Made by a program: the position numbers and the translations under genes. DNA of 64,000 nucleotides. Source: Shewanella psychropiezotolerans (lineage in GTDB: Bacteria; Pseudomonadota; Gammaproteobacteria; Enterobacterales; Shewanellaceae). Position 1 is the first letter of the stretch. Every line of letters begins with the position of its first letter. The notes under the pieces were generated by a model that had not been told where the DNA came from, ran no database searches, and saw nothing but the letters and a program-made list of their open reading frames with translations. Where the stretch lies: positions 4,828,001 through 4,892,000 of the forward strand of contig NZ_CP041614.1 in the NCBI RefSeq assembly GCF_007197555.1. The letters are read 5' to 3'. Of this stretch, positions 46,821 through 55,894 are shown one piece after another.

Positions 46821-48374
46821 TTACACTTTTTGTATGCCAAACTTATGAATTTTGTCAATTAACTCACGATGAGGCTCAAGCTGAGTTTTAGCTTGATGAA
46901 TAAATTCAGCAATCTTATTCTGTTCAGATAAGAATTTATCTAAGCCATCTTTTGAAACTTCAGAACAGCCTAAGTCTGTATCAAAGTCCATCCCATAAAG
47001 TACATACTGGTAATTCTCTAGATTAAAAATCTCAAGAGTCGAAGTGAAATCATAACGATTGGGCAGCTCAGAGGACCATAGAGCAAGCTTTTGCTTCAGA
47101 GAATCTGGTATAGAGGCTTCTTTGCGATTATCGCTCCAAAACTCAGTGTCATTACGTTTAGAAACCACATAATGAAGTTTAATAAAATCAATGACCTTAT
47201 TCCAAGTCTCTGCAGTCCGCTTATTAAAGCGTTCAGCAACTAAAGGCATACTACTCAACTTATTAGGAATACACTCAGCTAGCATTCTTGAAGTTACATC
47301 AAAAACAAGTAAACCCGTCGCTTCTAAAGGCTCAACAAACCCACCGGATAAACCTATAGCAACACAATTACGATGCCAAGCTTTCTCGCGATAACCGATA
47401 CGCATGGGGATATGCCTAAACTCAGCTTCACTCACTTTTCCGCCCAGATATTCTGAGAGTACTTTTTCAGCGTCTTGCCTAGAGCTATGGCGACTTGAAT
47501 AGACGTAGCCAACTCCTCTTCGCTCAGTTAAGCCGATGTCCCAAATCCAGCCAGCTTCTTTAGCTGTCGATAAAGTAAAGCAAGGAATTGCATCATCAGT
47601 TTTTTCATAGGGAACTTGAACGGCTAGCGCAGAATCAACAAACAGTACGTCCCCTTTATCGACAAATGGTACCTTGCAAGCTTTTTCAATAAGCCGCGCA
47701 CTAAACCCTGTACAATCGATAAATAAATCAGCCTCTAACTCCCCATTCTGACTCGTTGACACAGTAGAAATATCGCCATTATCAGATAGAGTGACCTCAA
47801 GCACATCATCAAGAATGTGGGATACGCCAAATTTGGATAAGGCATTAAGCCTTAATACCGCTGAAAACTTACGTGCATCCAGATGATAAGCGTAACTAGT
47901 GACTCCTTGAAACTGAGGTTGAGTGACAAGTCTAGGCCCAAAACCTGCATCAGCTAACACACCTTGCACAGATACAGAATTGGCAAAACTATCACGACTC
48001 GAAGCAGATGTTTTATGCCAATAAAAAGCAGAATCATGACTCACAGGATAATCAAAAAGATGGTGATACGAGTGACTTTTCTCTTTGGGGTTGTATAGCC
48101 AATCGACAAATTTAATGCTCTGCTTAAAGGTAGCATCACAAGATTGGACAAAATAACCTTCATCGATTCCCAGATAACGTAAAGTTTCACGCATCATAGG
48201 CACTGTACCTTCCCCTACACCAATATTAGGGATATTAGGTGACTCAATCAAAGTCACCTCAATGTTAGGCCCATCTAGATCAGAAAAACGTTTACCAAGA
48301 TGATTCGCAGCTAACCAGCCTGCAGTTCCACCACCAACAATTAATACCTTAGTGATCTTGTTTTTTTCTGGCAT
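46821..48374 (-). CDS. Flavin-dependent 'tryptophan halogenase' family protein, copy 2
   Basis: A 517-residue paralogue of the convergent gene. The FAD motif is VLIVGGGTAGWLAANHLGKR and GVGEGTVPMMRETLRYLG follows. The putative catalytic Lys is in ATFKQSIKFVDWLY. FIDCTGFSARLIEKAC and IGLSGGFVEPLEATGLLVF are present. The WxWxIP motif reads WIWDIG, again without Pro. It lies downstream of the receptor and sapC genes with gaps of 103 and 15 bases, and is expected to be under the NagR operator at 51890. Two non-identical copies in one regulon suggest a two-enzyme step or a hetero-oligomer; this is inference. Confidence 0.9.
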   Translation of the reverse strand: MPEKNKITKVLIVGGGTAGWLAANHLGKRFSDLDGPNIEVTLIESPNIPNIGVGEGTVPMMRETLRYLGIDEGYFVQSCDATFKQSIKFVDWLYNPKEKSHSYHHLFDYPVSHDSAFYWHKTSASSRDSFANSVSVQGVLADAGFGPRLVTQPQFQGVTSYAYHLDARKFSAVLRLNALSKFGVSHILDDVLEVTLSDNGDISTVSTSQNGELEADLFIDCTGFSARLIEKACKVPFVDKGDVLFVDSALAVQVPYEKTDDAIPCFTLSTAKEAGWIWDIGLTERRGVGYVYSSRHSSRQDAEKVLSEYLGGKVSEAEFRHIPMRIGYREKAWHRNCVAIGLSGGFVEPLEATGLLVFDVTSRMLAECIPNKLSSMPLVAERFNKRTAETWNKVIDFIKLHYVVSKRNDTEFWSDNRKEASIPDSLKQKLALWSSELPNRYDFTSTLEIFNLENYQYVLYGMDFDTDLGCSEVSKDGLDKFLSEQNKIAEFIHQAKTQLEPHRELIDKIHKFGIQKV

Positions 48375-48389
48375 TAATAGACTCCTATA

Positions 48390-49091
48390 TTAACCTTTTG
48401 AAACCTCAGTTCTTGCTAAACGATTGACTTGATGCAAAGACGTTAAATGACCATAGATGGGTCCCAATAGGCCTCTTTTTTTCAAATCAAGAAAGTCATC
48501 ATCATTTAGGTCATTAAGTTTGGCTTCATCTATCATATATAAGCCATTTATATTACGTTGGTCACCTTTGATATTGACAGTCAACGATTGTTGTCTGAAT
48601 AAACCCTTTTCGGCGATTAATTGCAAAATAGCTTGAGTTGCCTGCTCTTGCTCGAAATGTTGTACGATTTCTTCTCTACGCTTAGTGAAGAAAGGTGTTT
48701 CTTCACCAGCATTAAAAAGGGGCTCACCCACTTCAGTCCCTACTTGAGCAGATTGCTCTTTGATCCCTATCCATATTTTCTCAGGCTGCTCTGCATTTAA
48801 CACAACAGCAAATGGGTAATCTTTTACAATGTTAGGAATATAGCTTCCTATCCACTCACCATTAACCACACTTAAATTTTGCTCAGGCTGGAGACCTAGC
48901 ATGACGACAGGTTGGAACTGACCTGTTTCACTATTTTTAACAAAAACAATTGGGTATTCAGTTGCTGCTCTAGAGAACTCATGAAGGGTGATAGGGAGAA
49001 TATGTTGATTGGCAACTTGTGAATAGTTGGGTTTTGAAACTTTAACGTCTGAATGCTTGTTGGGTTCTAAAAGTGTTATTTCATTAGGCAT
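48390..49091 (-). CDS. SapC family protein
   Basis: A 233-residue soluble protein without a signal peptide. It has the SapC layout: HILPITLHEFSRAATEYPIV, VMLGLQPEQNLSVVNGEW, YIPNIVKDYPFAVVLN and the C-terminal RNINGLYMIDEAKLNDLNDD. SapC-like (Pass1-related) proteins accompany TonB receptors and halogenase-like enzymes in carbohydrate loci. Their function is unknown. It is placed between the receptor and halogenase-like copy 2, with a 15-base gap to the latter. Confidence 0.88.
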   Translation of the reverse strand: MPNEITLLEPNKHSDVKVSKPNYSQVANQHILPITLHEFSRAATEYPIVFVKNSETGQFQPVVMLGLQPEQNLSVVNGEWIGSYIPNIVKDYPFAVVLNAEQPEKIWIGIKEQSAQVGTEVGEPLFNAGEETPFFTKRREEIVQHFEQEQATQAILQLIAEKGLFRQQSLTVNIKGDQRNINGLYMIDEAKLNDLNDDDFLDLKKRGLLGPIYGHLTSLHQVNRLARTEVSKG

Positions 49092-49138
49092 CTTCTTTGG
49101 CTCCTTGATAGGGCTTCTTTTAAAATGAATTTTTTACA

Positions 49139-49162
49139 AAAAAAAGGGAGAGCTAAACTCCC
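49139..49162 (-). terminator. Terminator after the TonB receptor gene
   Basis: GGGAG pairs with CTCCC around a 7-nt loop and is followed on the minus strand by eight T. Read-through would be needed to reach sapC, as often seen behind highly expressed receptors. Confidence 0.65.
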
Positions 49163-49194
49163 CCTTCCCTTTTTATACCTTAATTCTAATTAGA

Positions 49195-51831
49195 TTAGAA
49201 CCTTACACTCGCACCTAAAGTAACGCGACGAGCCATTTCATATTCAAATGTAGGGAAACCATCAGTGAAACCGCTACGGTTTGTCTGGAAGTTATTGTTA
49301 CCAGTCTGAACCGAACCTTCTTCAAGTAGGTTATTACCATCAAGTTTGATATCTAAATAATCAGTTACATGCCAGATAGCACTTAAATCTAAGCTACCAA
49401 ATGCATCATGTAAGCGATTTCCATAAGAACCTTGCTCACGGATCATGTACTCACTACGCCAGTTATAGGCTAAACGAACTTGGAAAAGATCATTTTCAAA
49501 GTAACCTGTCACGTTATATGAATGTTCTGAGCTATCACTCAAGAAAGGATTCATATCAGTGTAAGTATTCTCACCTGTCTCTGTATCAGTGTAGGTATAG
49601 TTAACAATAGAACCTAAACCATTACCGTAATCTTGTTGATACTGAAATTCAGCACCTTGGATAATCGCTGACTCACCATTTTGTTTCTCTTGAACAGTCC
49701 AACCAGCTGCTTCTTCATCAGGTCGTAATGTTCCTTCGAATGGAATGTCTGCACTATCTGCACGGTATTCATTGATAGTTACGAAGTTCTTAATATCTTT
49801 CCAGAATAGGCCTACAGACACTAAAGAGTCCTCGTTGAAGTACCACTCAATACCTAAATCCATTTGATTAGCCACGTATGGCTTAAGACCAATATTACCT
49901 ACTACCCAGTACTGATTATCAGGCAGGTCATCATCAGCGCCTAAAACATTCGGGTTAACATACATATCATCATATTGTGGACGTGCCATAACTCGAGCTG
50001 CTGAAGCACGCATTATCACATCATCAGAAAGGTCGAAAACTACGTTTAAGCTTGGTAACCATTCACCATAGCTTGCATCATCCGAAACTTTCTTGCCACT
50101 TTGATAATATGTTGAAGTTGCTTCAGTCCCAGCATAACGAACACCAAAGTTACCGCGCATGCCGTCTGTACCAAAATTCGCCATCACATATGCAGCATAA
50201 TTATCTTCATCAACTTCACGATATGAACCTAAATCTTCATTTTCGCCAATGATGCTAGACTTAGCCCACGCTTTTAGCGCTTCAGGATCAAACTTTGCTA
50301 TCTGATAGTCACCGGCTCCGACATCGATAGTTCCAGCAGCAACACTGCTTGTTGCAATACTAGTATCAAATCCTTCAGCCTGAATATACTCATAGCGACG
50401 AGAAGTTGTATTGTGCTGTGCGTATTTAACACCTGTCTTAATCGCATTGATCACACCGAAATCAACATCGAATTTAATATCAGCTTGAATGTAGCTTTCA
50501 TCATCAGTCTTTGGGGTGCGGTTAAAGTTTGAACCTGTCCCCATGGTTAATGACCCTGGATCGTAAGCTGCGATGTCGAAACCATTAGTATCCCAAGTCT
50601 GGCTTCCACCAGTAAAGTCATAGGTACCACCTGGGATTGGTGTGCCACCCGTCCCGTCATCTACAACCATTTCAAAGTCTGTACCGCCAGATGACGTTGT
50701 TGTGCCTATCTGTGTGCTAAATTCATAGCTATCACCTGAGTATTCCATCTTTAAATCGAATACTTGAGACTTCATTGTCGCTTCACGTGGACGAGCCTGC
50801 CAAAAAGCGACATTCAAAGGACCAGCAACTTGAGTCCCAGAACCATCTGCACTTGGGGCATCACCACCACATAGACCACAACCGCCTAACCAGGTTGTGT
50901 CATCCCACGCACCAGAACCAGGGGCACCAGACCAAGATGTATCACCTTGAGTAAGCCAAAGTGCATAGTTGGTGTTATTTGCTTCCATCTGCATATCTAT
51001 AGCGTTGAAAACAAAGTTTAGCGAATCTGTTGGAGCATATTGGAAAGTAGCAGTAAGAGCCGAGCGTTTACGCTCTTGCTCAAATGCAACGGGACCTGCT
51101 CCCCACTCCCAAAAAGCTTCGTTACCCTGGCGCTGTAAGCTACGATCTTGCAAAACACCTGAAACTAAAACACCAAATGTTTCATCATCATTTTTCCAAG
51201 AACCCAAAGCTGAAAACTGGGGGTCTACCGTATCTGAGTCACTCTGGTATTGACCTTCGGCGGAAGCATAAAAAGTTAGAGAGTCCATATCAAGCGGTTT
51301 ACGAGTATTAATAATTACCGTACCACCGATACCACCTTCGGCTAGATCAGCTTGAGATGATTTATAAACTTCTATATCGCCAACAAGCTCAGAAGGGAGT
51401 AGCTCATAGTTAAATGAACGCTTCGCAGGCTCTAATACAAACCAACCTGTTGACGCAACATTCTGACCATTAAGTGTAGTTAAGGTCAGATCTTGACCAG
51501 CACCTCGTATTGAAACACCTGCACCTTCACCGAACTGACGCTGGATAGTTACACCAGGAATGCGCTGTAAAGACTCAGCAACGTTTTTATCCGGGAACTT
51601 ACCGATATCTTCAGCGGTAATAGCATCAACAGTACCATCAGAGAAACGCTTGGCGTTCAAATTGGCCTGTTGCGAAGCACGAATACCACGTACTTCGATT
51701 TTTTCAATGTTGTCGTCAGCCGTTACAGCCGAATCAGCTTCTGCTGAGATTGCAGACATAGAGACTGCAGTACCGAGCAATAGCGCTATATTTGTAGCTA
51801 GTACACTTTTCTTAAAATTAGATGGTCGCAT
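49195..51831 (-). CDS. TonB-dependent receptor, probably for GlcNAc or chitooligosaccharides
   Basis: An outer-membrane receptor that imports substrate with energy from TonB. The ATG at 51831 is chosen because it gives a signal peptide (FKKSVLATNIALLLGTAVSM) and has GGGAAACGAG just before it; a longer frame would start upstream of the operator. The mature start has IEKIEVRGIRASQQANLNAK, AITAEDIGKFPDKNVAESLQ and RIPGVTIQR, the Caulobacter-type receptor signature. The 878-residue protein ends ARRVTLGASVRF with terminal Phe. Four cysteines cluster in one loop (GGCGLCGG). Position and operator tie it to GlcNAc uptake. Confidence 0.93.
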   Translation of the reverse strand: MRPSNFKKSVLATNIALLLGTAVSMSAISAEADSAVTADDNIEKIEVRGIRASQQANLNAKRFSDGTVDAITAEDIGKFPDKNVAESLQRIPGVTIQRQFGEGAGVSIRGAGQDLTLTTLNGQNVASTGWFVLEPAKRSFNYELLPSELVGDIEVYKSSQADLAEGGIGGTVIINTRKPLDMDSLTFYASAEGQYQSDSDTVDPQFSALGSWKNDDETFGVLVSGVLQDRSLQRQGNEAFWEWGAGPVAFEQERKRSALTATFQYAPTDSLNFVFNAIDMQMEANNTNYALWLTQGDTSWSGAPGSGAWDDTTWLGGCGLCGGDAPSADGSGTQVAGPLNVAFWQARPREATMKSQVFDLKMEYSGDSYEFSTQIGTTTSSGGTDFEMVVDDGTGGTPIPGGTYDFTGGSQTWDTNGFDIAAYDPGSLTMGTGSNFNRTPKTDDESYIQADIKFDVDFGVINAIKTGVKYAQHNTTSRRYEYIQAEGFDTSIATSSVAAGTIDVGAGDYQIAKFDPEALKAWAKSSIIGENEDLGSYREVDEDNYAAYVMANFGTDGMRGNFGVRYAGTEATSTYYQSGKKVSDDASYGEWLPSLNVVFDLSDDVIMRASAARVMARPQYDDMYVNPNVLGADDDLPDNQYWVVGNIGLKPYVANQMDLGIEWYFNEDSLVSVGLFWKDIKNFVTINEYRADSADIPFEGTLRPDEEAAGWTVQEKQNGESAIIQGAEFQYQQDYGNGLGSIVNYTYTDTETGENTYTDMNPFLSDSSEHSYNVTGYFENDLFQVRLAYNWRSEYMIREQGSYGNRLHDAFGSLDLSAIWHVTDYLDIKLDGNNLLEEGSVQTGNNNFQTNRSGFTDGFPTFEYEMARRVTLGASVRF

Positions 51832-52263
51832 CTCGTTTCCCTTCCATAACTTTATTTTATTTTTTAGTATCCATAACCATCCCTTAGGGAATGACAACGC
51901 TGTCATGTCTAGTACAAACATTACACAATTATTTACACCGGCGCCACAAGAAAATAACCAGAAGCGACAGAAATCGGTTCATCTGTACATTTTTTTCACA
52001 GGTGTCGACCAACTACCCATTTGTAAAACCTTTGTTGCATGCGGGGTTGAAGGATAAAAGTTGTTGTTATTAGTTATAAGAAAATTATTTTTATCAGAGA
52101 TAAATTACATTTGCCGATTGCTAATTAAAGTAAAAGTTCGCACTATAGGCTGTAACAAAATGAAATAAAGTTCTTTGTAAACCTGATTATAAAAGACGTA
52201 CATTCATCTTTACAAGTATTAGAACTTACCTATAACACACTGATAAAACGAGTGTTTAGTTGT
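51832..52263. other. Divergent regulatory region of the receptor and nagR
   Basis: 432 bases containing one NagR operator on the receptor side. The half next to nagR is very AT-rich, with the inverted repeat TTTATC AGA GATAAA at 52090-52104. No gene is seen. Confidence 0.5.
51890..51907. promoter_or_regulatory. NagR operator upstream of the TonB receptor
   Basis: AATGACAACGCTGTCATG matches the shared palindrome, about 60 bases before the receptor start. Confidence 0.88.
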
Positions 52264-53277
52264 ATGAAAGTCACAATAAATGACGTAGCGAAGCATGCTG
52301 GTGTTTCAATTAAAACAGTTTCTCGAGTCACCAATAACGAGCCATCTGTAAAACAAGCAACCATAGATAAAGTCAATAAAGCCATTGCAGAGCTGGATTA
52401 TCAACCTAATTTAGCGGCGAGAAACTTAGCAGGGACTAAGTCTTATGTCATTGGTTTTATCTATGATAATCCCAACGCTTATTATGTTATTGATATGCAA
52501 AATGGCATCCTGTCCTCATGCAAAGCACTTGGATACGAGCTACTCATTCATCCTTGCAATGCGAAGTCTGATAACATTTGCAATGAATTGACCACTATGG
52601 TGAAGCACGCAAGACTAGCAGGATTAGTCTTGACGCCTCCGCTTTCGGAAGACCCAAAAATCCTCCAAGCCTTGGACGAAATTGATGCCAATTATGTGCG
52701 AATCATTGCCGGAGAGAAAATCGATAGCAACACTGGGTTAGCCGTACTTGTGAATGATAAACATGGAGCCGTTTCAATCACACAGCATCTGATTGACTTA
52801 GGTCACAAGAACATCGCCTTTTTAAGTGGTGATCAACACCACGAATCTACCAAAGCACGTTTATCTGGTTATACCCAAGCGTTAAAGGATAATAACCTGG
52901 AGCTAGATGAACAAAACATTATTGAAGGCGAATATTCTTTCGAATCAGGTGTATCCGGTGCAAAGATTTTACTCAACAGGGTAAACAAACCTACCGCTAT
53001 CGTTGCTTGTAACGATGAAATAGCCGCTGGAGCTTTATTTGCCGCACGCTTAGAAGGATTGGATATCCCTAAGGATATCTCTATCGTTGGTTTCGAAGAT
53101 AGTCCGTTCTCTAGACAGACCTGGCCAAAACTGACGACAGTACATCAACCGAATCAAAAAATAGCCCAGATGGCGACTGAACTCTTAATTGCGAAAAGAC
53201 GCTCGCAAAAGTCTGCACAGGCGAAGATATTCATACCAGAGCCAGTGATTAGAGACTCATCTTCGAAAGCGACATAG
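52264..53277 (+). CDS. nagR: LacI-family repressor, probable NagR
   Basis: A 337-residue LacI-type regulator. HTH: KVTINDVAKHAGVSIKTVSR followed by NNEPSVKQATIDKVNKAI. The hinge helix is NLAARNLAGTKSY, followed by a periplasmic-binding-protein-like effector domain (IAFLSGDQHHESTKARLSGY, PTAIVACNDEIAAGALFAAR, ISIVGFEDSPFSRQTWPKLT). The ATG at 52264 is chosen; a GTG 12 bases upstream is possible. It is the only LacI regulator in the window, divergent from the receptor, and five identical-type palindromes flank the GlcNAc genes, so it is assigned NagR. The usual inducer in Shewanella is a GlcNAc-derived metabolite. Confidence 0.9.
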   Translation: MKVTINDVAKHAGVSIKTVSRVTNNEPSVKQATIDKVNKAIAELDYQPNLAARNLAGTKSYVIGFIYDNPNAYYVIDMQNGILSSCKALGYELLIHPCNAKSDNICNELTTMVKHARLAGLVLTPPLSEDPKILQALDEIDANYVRIIAGEKIDSNTGLAVLVNDKHGAVSITQHLIDLGHKNIAFLSGDQHHESTKARLSGYTQALKDNNLELDEQNIIEGEYSFESGVSGAKILLNRVNKPTAIVACNDEIAAGALFAARLEGLDIPKDISIVGFEDSPFSRQTWPKLTTVHQPNQKIAQMATELLIAKRRSQKSAQAKIFIPEPVIRDSSSKAT

Positions 53278-53318
53278 ATTTTAGTCGCTAAAATATTAAT
53301 TCCAATCGGAATAAGATC

Positions 53319-53356
53319 AAAAACGGCGTTGAAGGAAGCTCTTCAACGCCGTTTTT
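53319..53356. terminator. Bidirectional terminator between nagR and glnB
   Basis: A perfect 16-bp stem (AAAAACGGCGTTGAAG with CTTCAACGCCGTTTTT) around a 6-nt loop. Confidence 0.9.
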
Positions 53357-53386
53357 ATAAATATCTACCAATGCTTATAAAGAGAG

Positions 53387-53878
<492 letters not shown>

Positions 53879-53981
53879 CTAACTATACTTTCACTATTGG
53901 CCATAGATTTTATGTGATTGCAGGACGCAACACGGGCCTTTTAAAAGCAAATGTATCGAACTTATATTCAAAGGACTGAAT

Positions 53982-54491
53982 ATGAAAAAAAATAATGGTT
54001 TTACACTCGTCGAACTCATGACCACTCTAGTGATATCTACAACCTTAATCAGTATTGCAGTTCCAAACTTCAACTCCCTTTATGCACACTATCGAGCAGA
54101 CTCATCCATTCGAGTCATTCAACAGACACTCCAAATGGCACGCAATAGCGCCATCAGTTACGGCGTACGCGTCACGGTTTGTCCCATAATAGAAAACCAG
54201 TGTAGCGACGACTGGACGATTGGCATTACCGTTTTCATTGACTCTGGAGCCAGTAATGTCATAGATGGTCAAGATGAAGTCCTGATGAAAACCGCCAGTT
54301 TCTACCATGAGGATTTTGTCACTTATAACCGTAGCGCCATCAGATTTCAAGCCGATGGCCTAGCTTCTGGCACCAACGGTACCTTAAAATATTGCCCATC
54401 GTCGACAAGAAGTGAATACTCGAAAGCAGTAATCATTAACCAATCAGGGAGAATCCGCTTCTCGAAAGCCGCTATCATCGAATGCAGGTAA
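53982..54491 (+). CDS. FimT/GspH-type minor pseudopilin, copy 1
   Basis: A 169-residue type IV pilin-like protein. The prepilin cleavage site is NNG|FTLVELMTTLVISTTLIS at the N-terminus, with Glu at +5. The GspH/FimT C-domain follows (QTLQMARNSAISYGVRVTVC, SGRIRFSKAAIIEC) with four cysteines. FimT proteins help prime pilus assembly and DNA uptake. It is encoded convergently to the pilV-E cluster. Confidence 0.9.
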   Translation: MKKNNGFTLVELMTTLVISTTLISIAVPNFNSLYAHYRADSSIRVIQQTLQMARNSAISYGVRVTVCPIIENQCSDDWTIGITVFIDSGASNVIDGQDEVLMKTASFYHEDFVTYNRSAIRFQADGLASGTNGTLKYCPSSTRSEYSKAVIINQSGRIRFSKAAIIECR

Positions 54492-54653
54492 TGGCTAAGT
54501 AGCAATAAAGTTTTAAGTAATAATACAAACAAACTGAAACAGTCAAAATACCCTTTGCAGCCAATATATTGGCTTTAAATAGTTGTTTTTTCGTGCTGTA
54601 AATAGACCTGTTCTCGATTATACTTAATACTGTAATTGAGAGGAGAGAAAGTT

Positions 54654-55160
54654 ATGCGACCGATACAAAATGGATTTACTTTAATTGAACTTATGGTGAC
54701 ACTCGTGGTTGCTATGCTCTTAGTCGGTGTCGGCGCGCCCTCCTTAAAAGCTATGTATGAAGGCTATCGAACTGATAGCCAAATACGTAAGGTTAATCAA
54801 TCTTTACAGTTTGCGCGAAGCCACGCCGTTAGCTACGGCTCTAGAGTGACCATGTGCCCAATAGTATCAGGAAGCTGTAACGCAGACTGGAGTAAAGGGT
54901 TCAAAATATTTCTCGATAACGGCGCCCCAAATCAAATCGATGGCAACGACGAGGTGTTGACCGTAGTAGGTCCTTTTAATTCTAGCGATTTTGTTTCATT
55001 TGCCCCCAGCGCAATAAATTTCACTACCGATGGACTCACCAGTGCAGGCTTATTTATCTACTGTCCCGGTAGTAAGGTGAGTGATGAAACTATGGGTCTG
55101 CAAATTAATGCCTCTGGAACAGCAAGATTTAGCACAGCAACCAACCTAAACTGTAACTAA
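54654..55160 (+). CDS. FimT/GspH-type minor pseudopilin, copy 2
   Basis: A 168-residue paralogue of the previous gene. The ATG at 54654 has GAGGAGA about eight bases upstream and gives a short leader ending QNG|FTLIELMVTLVVAMLLVG. The C-domain is closely parallel (QSLQFARSHAVSYGSRVTMC, GTARFSTATNLNC). The two copies probably arose by duplication. The stop is two bases from the stop of convergent tapY2. Confidence 0.9.
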   Translation: MRPIQNGFTLIELMVTLVVAMLLVGVGAPSLKAMYEGYRTDSQIRKVNQSLQFARSHAVSYGSRVTMCPIVSGSCNADWSKGFKIFLDNGAPNQIDGNDEVLTVVGPFNSSDFVSFAPSAINFTTDGLTSAGLFIYCPGSKVSDETMGLQINASGTARFSTATNLNCN

Positions 55161-55162
55161 GC

Positions 55163-55480
55163 CTATCTTGCTGTCTCTTCATCTAGCTTTTGAGCTGCGC
55201 CTAATGTAAATGAAGCATCAAGCTCTACACACTCTTCAACGTCCTTGATATAAATACGCTTACCCGGGAGCTTTCTTGACGGCAATTTGGCCATGTTCCT
55301 TGTGAAATTCTTTACCTCCCATCTATAGAAAGCAATTTCATAACCCTTAGTCGTCTTCAAATAGCACTTATATTCAAGTTTTTCAGCTTTTTTATCATCC
55401 GCATTAACAGATGACGAGTTAACTAATAGTGCAAATGCAATAAAAGAAAATATTAAATATGTTAACTGTGACTTATTCAT
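55163..55480 (-). CDS. tapY2: TapY2-like type IVa pilus protein
   Basis: A 105-residue exported protein with signal peptide MNKSQLTYLIFSFIAFALLV and on to NADDKKAEKLEYKCYLKTT. The domain has two cysteines and a conserved W/F core (FYRWEVKNF). It matches the TapY2 group found beside pilE in Shewanella and Aeromonas-like clusters. The ATG at 55480 overlaps the pilE stop by ATGA, so the two are translationally coupled. A GTG or ATG three codons earlier is less likely. Confidence 0.75.
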   Translation of the reverse strand: MNKSQLTYLIFSFIAFALLVNSSSVNADDKKAEKLEYKCYLKTTKGYEIAFYRWEVKNFTRNMAKLPSRKLPGKRIYIKDVEECVELDASFTLGAAQKLDEETAR

Positions 55481-55866
55481 TCCCAACACTCCGCAGGTGA
55501 CTTTTCTCCGATATCATTAATCTGAATAGTGATACATGCGCTATCTCGACTAGCCTGCTTCCCTTGAGCCGTTGCTACGACGATAAAGCTAGTCGTTCCT
55601 GTTGAATCTACGCTATATAATCCACTATCAATAACATAGGGATCTGCACCTAGGTTTAGATCATTCATATCTGTAGCATATTGCCTGTTATCCAGATAAA
55701 ACTGCTCTTGTAGGTTGGCGACTCGCATTACCGCGGCTAAACCATCGGCTCGGCCTCCCTTAGCGACAAAGTCTGTATAAGTTGGATAGATCACAGCGGC
55801 TAAAATCCCCATAATAGCCACTGCAATCATCAACTCAATTAAACTAAAACCTTTAATTTTATTCAT
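55477..55866 (-). CDS. pilE: Type IV pilin-like protein PilE
   Basis: A minor pilin that joins the pilus assembly-priming complex. The prepilin site is MNKIKG|FSLIELMIAVAIM, with the invariant Glu5. The C-terminal D-region has two cysteines (SACITIQINDIGEKSPAECW). The start at 55866 gives a typical 6-residue leader; an ATG at 55884 would make it 12. The gene is the penultimate one of the pilV-W-X-Y1-E-tapY2 cluster and overlaps tapY2. Confidence 0.9.
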   Translation of the reverse strand: MNKIKGFSLIELMIAVAIMGILAAVIYPTYTDFVAKGGRADGLAAVMRVANLQEQFYLDNRQYATDMNDLNLGADPYVIDSGLYSVDSTGTTSFIVVATAQGKQASRDSACITIQINDIGEKSPAECWE

Positions 55867-55894
55867 CCGATTTTCACTCATCATATTGCAATCA

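Noticed and set aside
55163..55489. tapY2 as an out-of-frame continuation of pilE
   Set aside because: It has its own signal peptide and ATGA start overlap and a complete domain, so it is a separate coupled gene rather than another frameshift.
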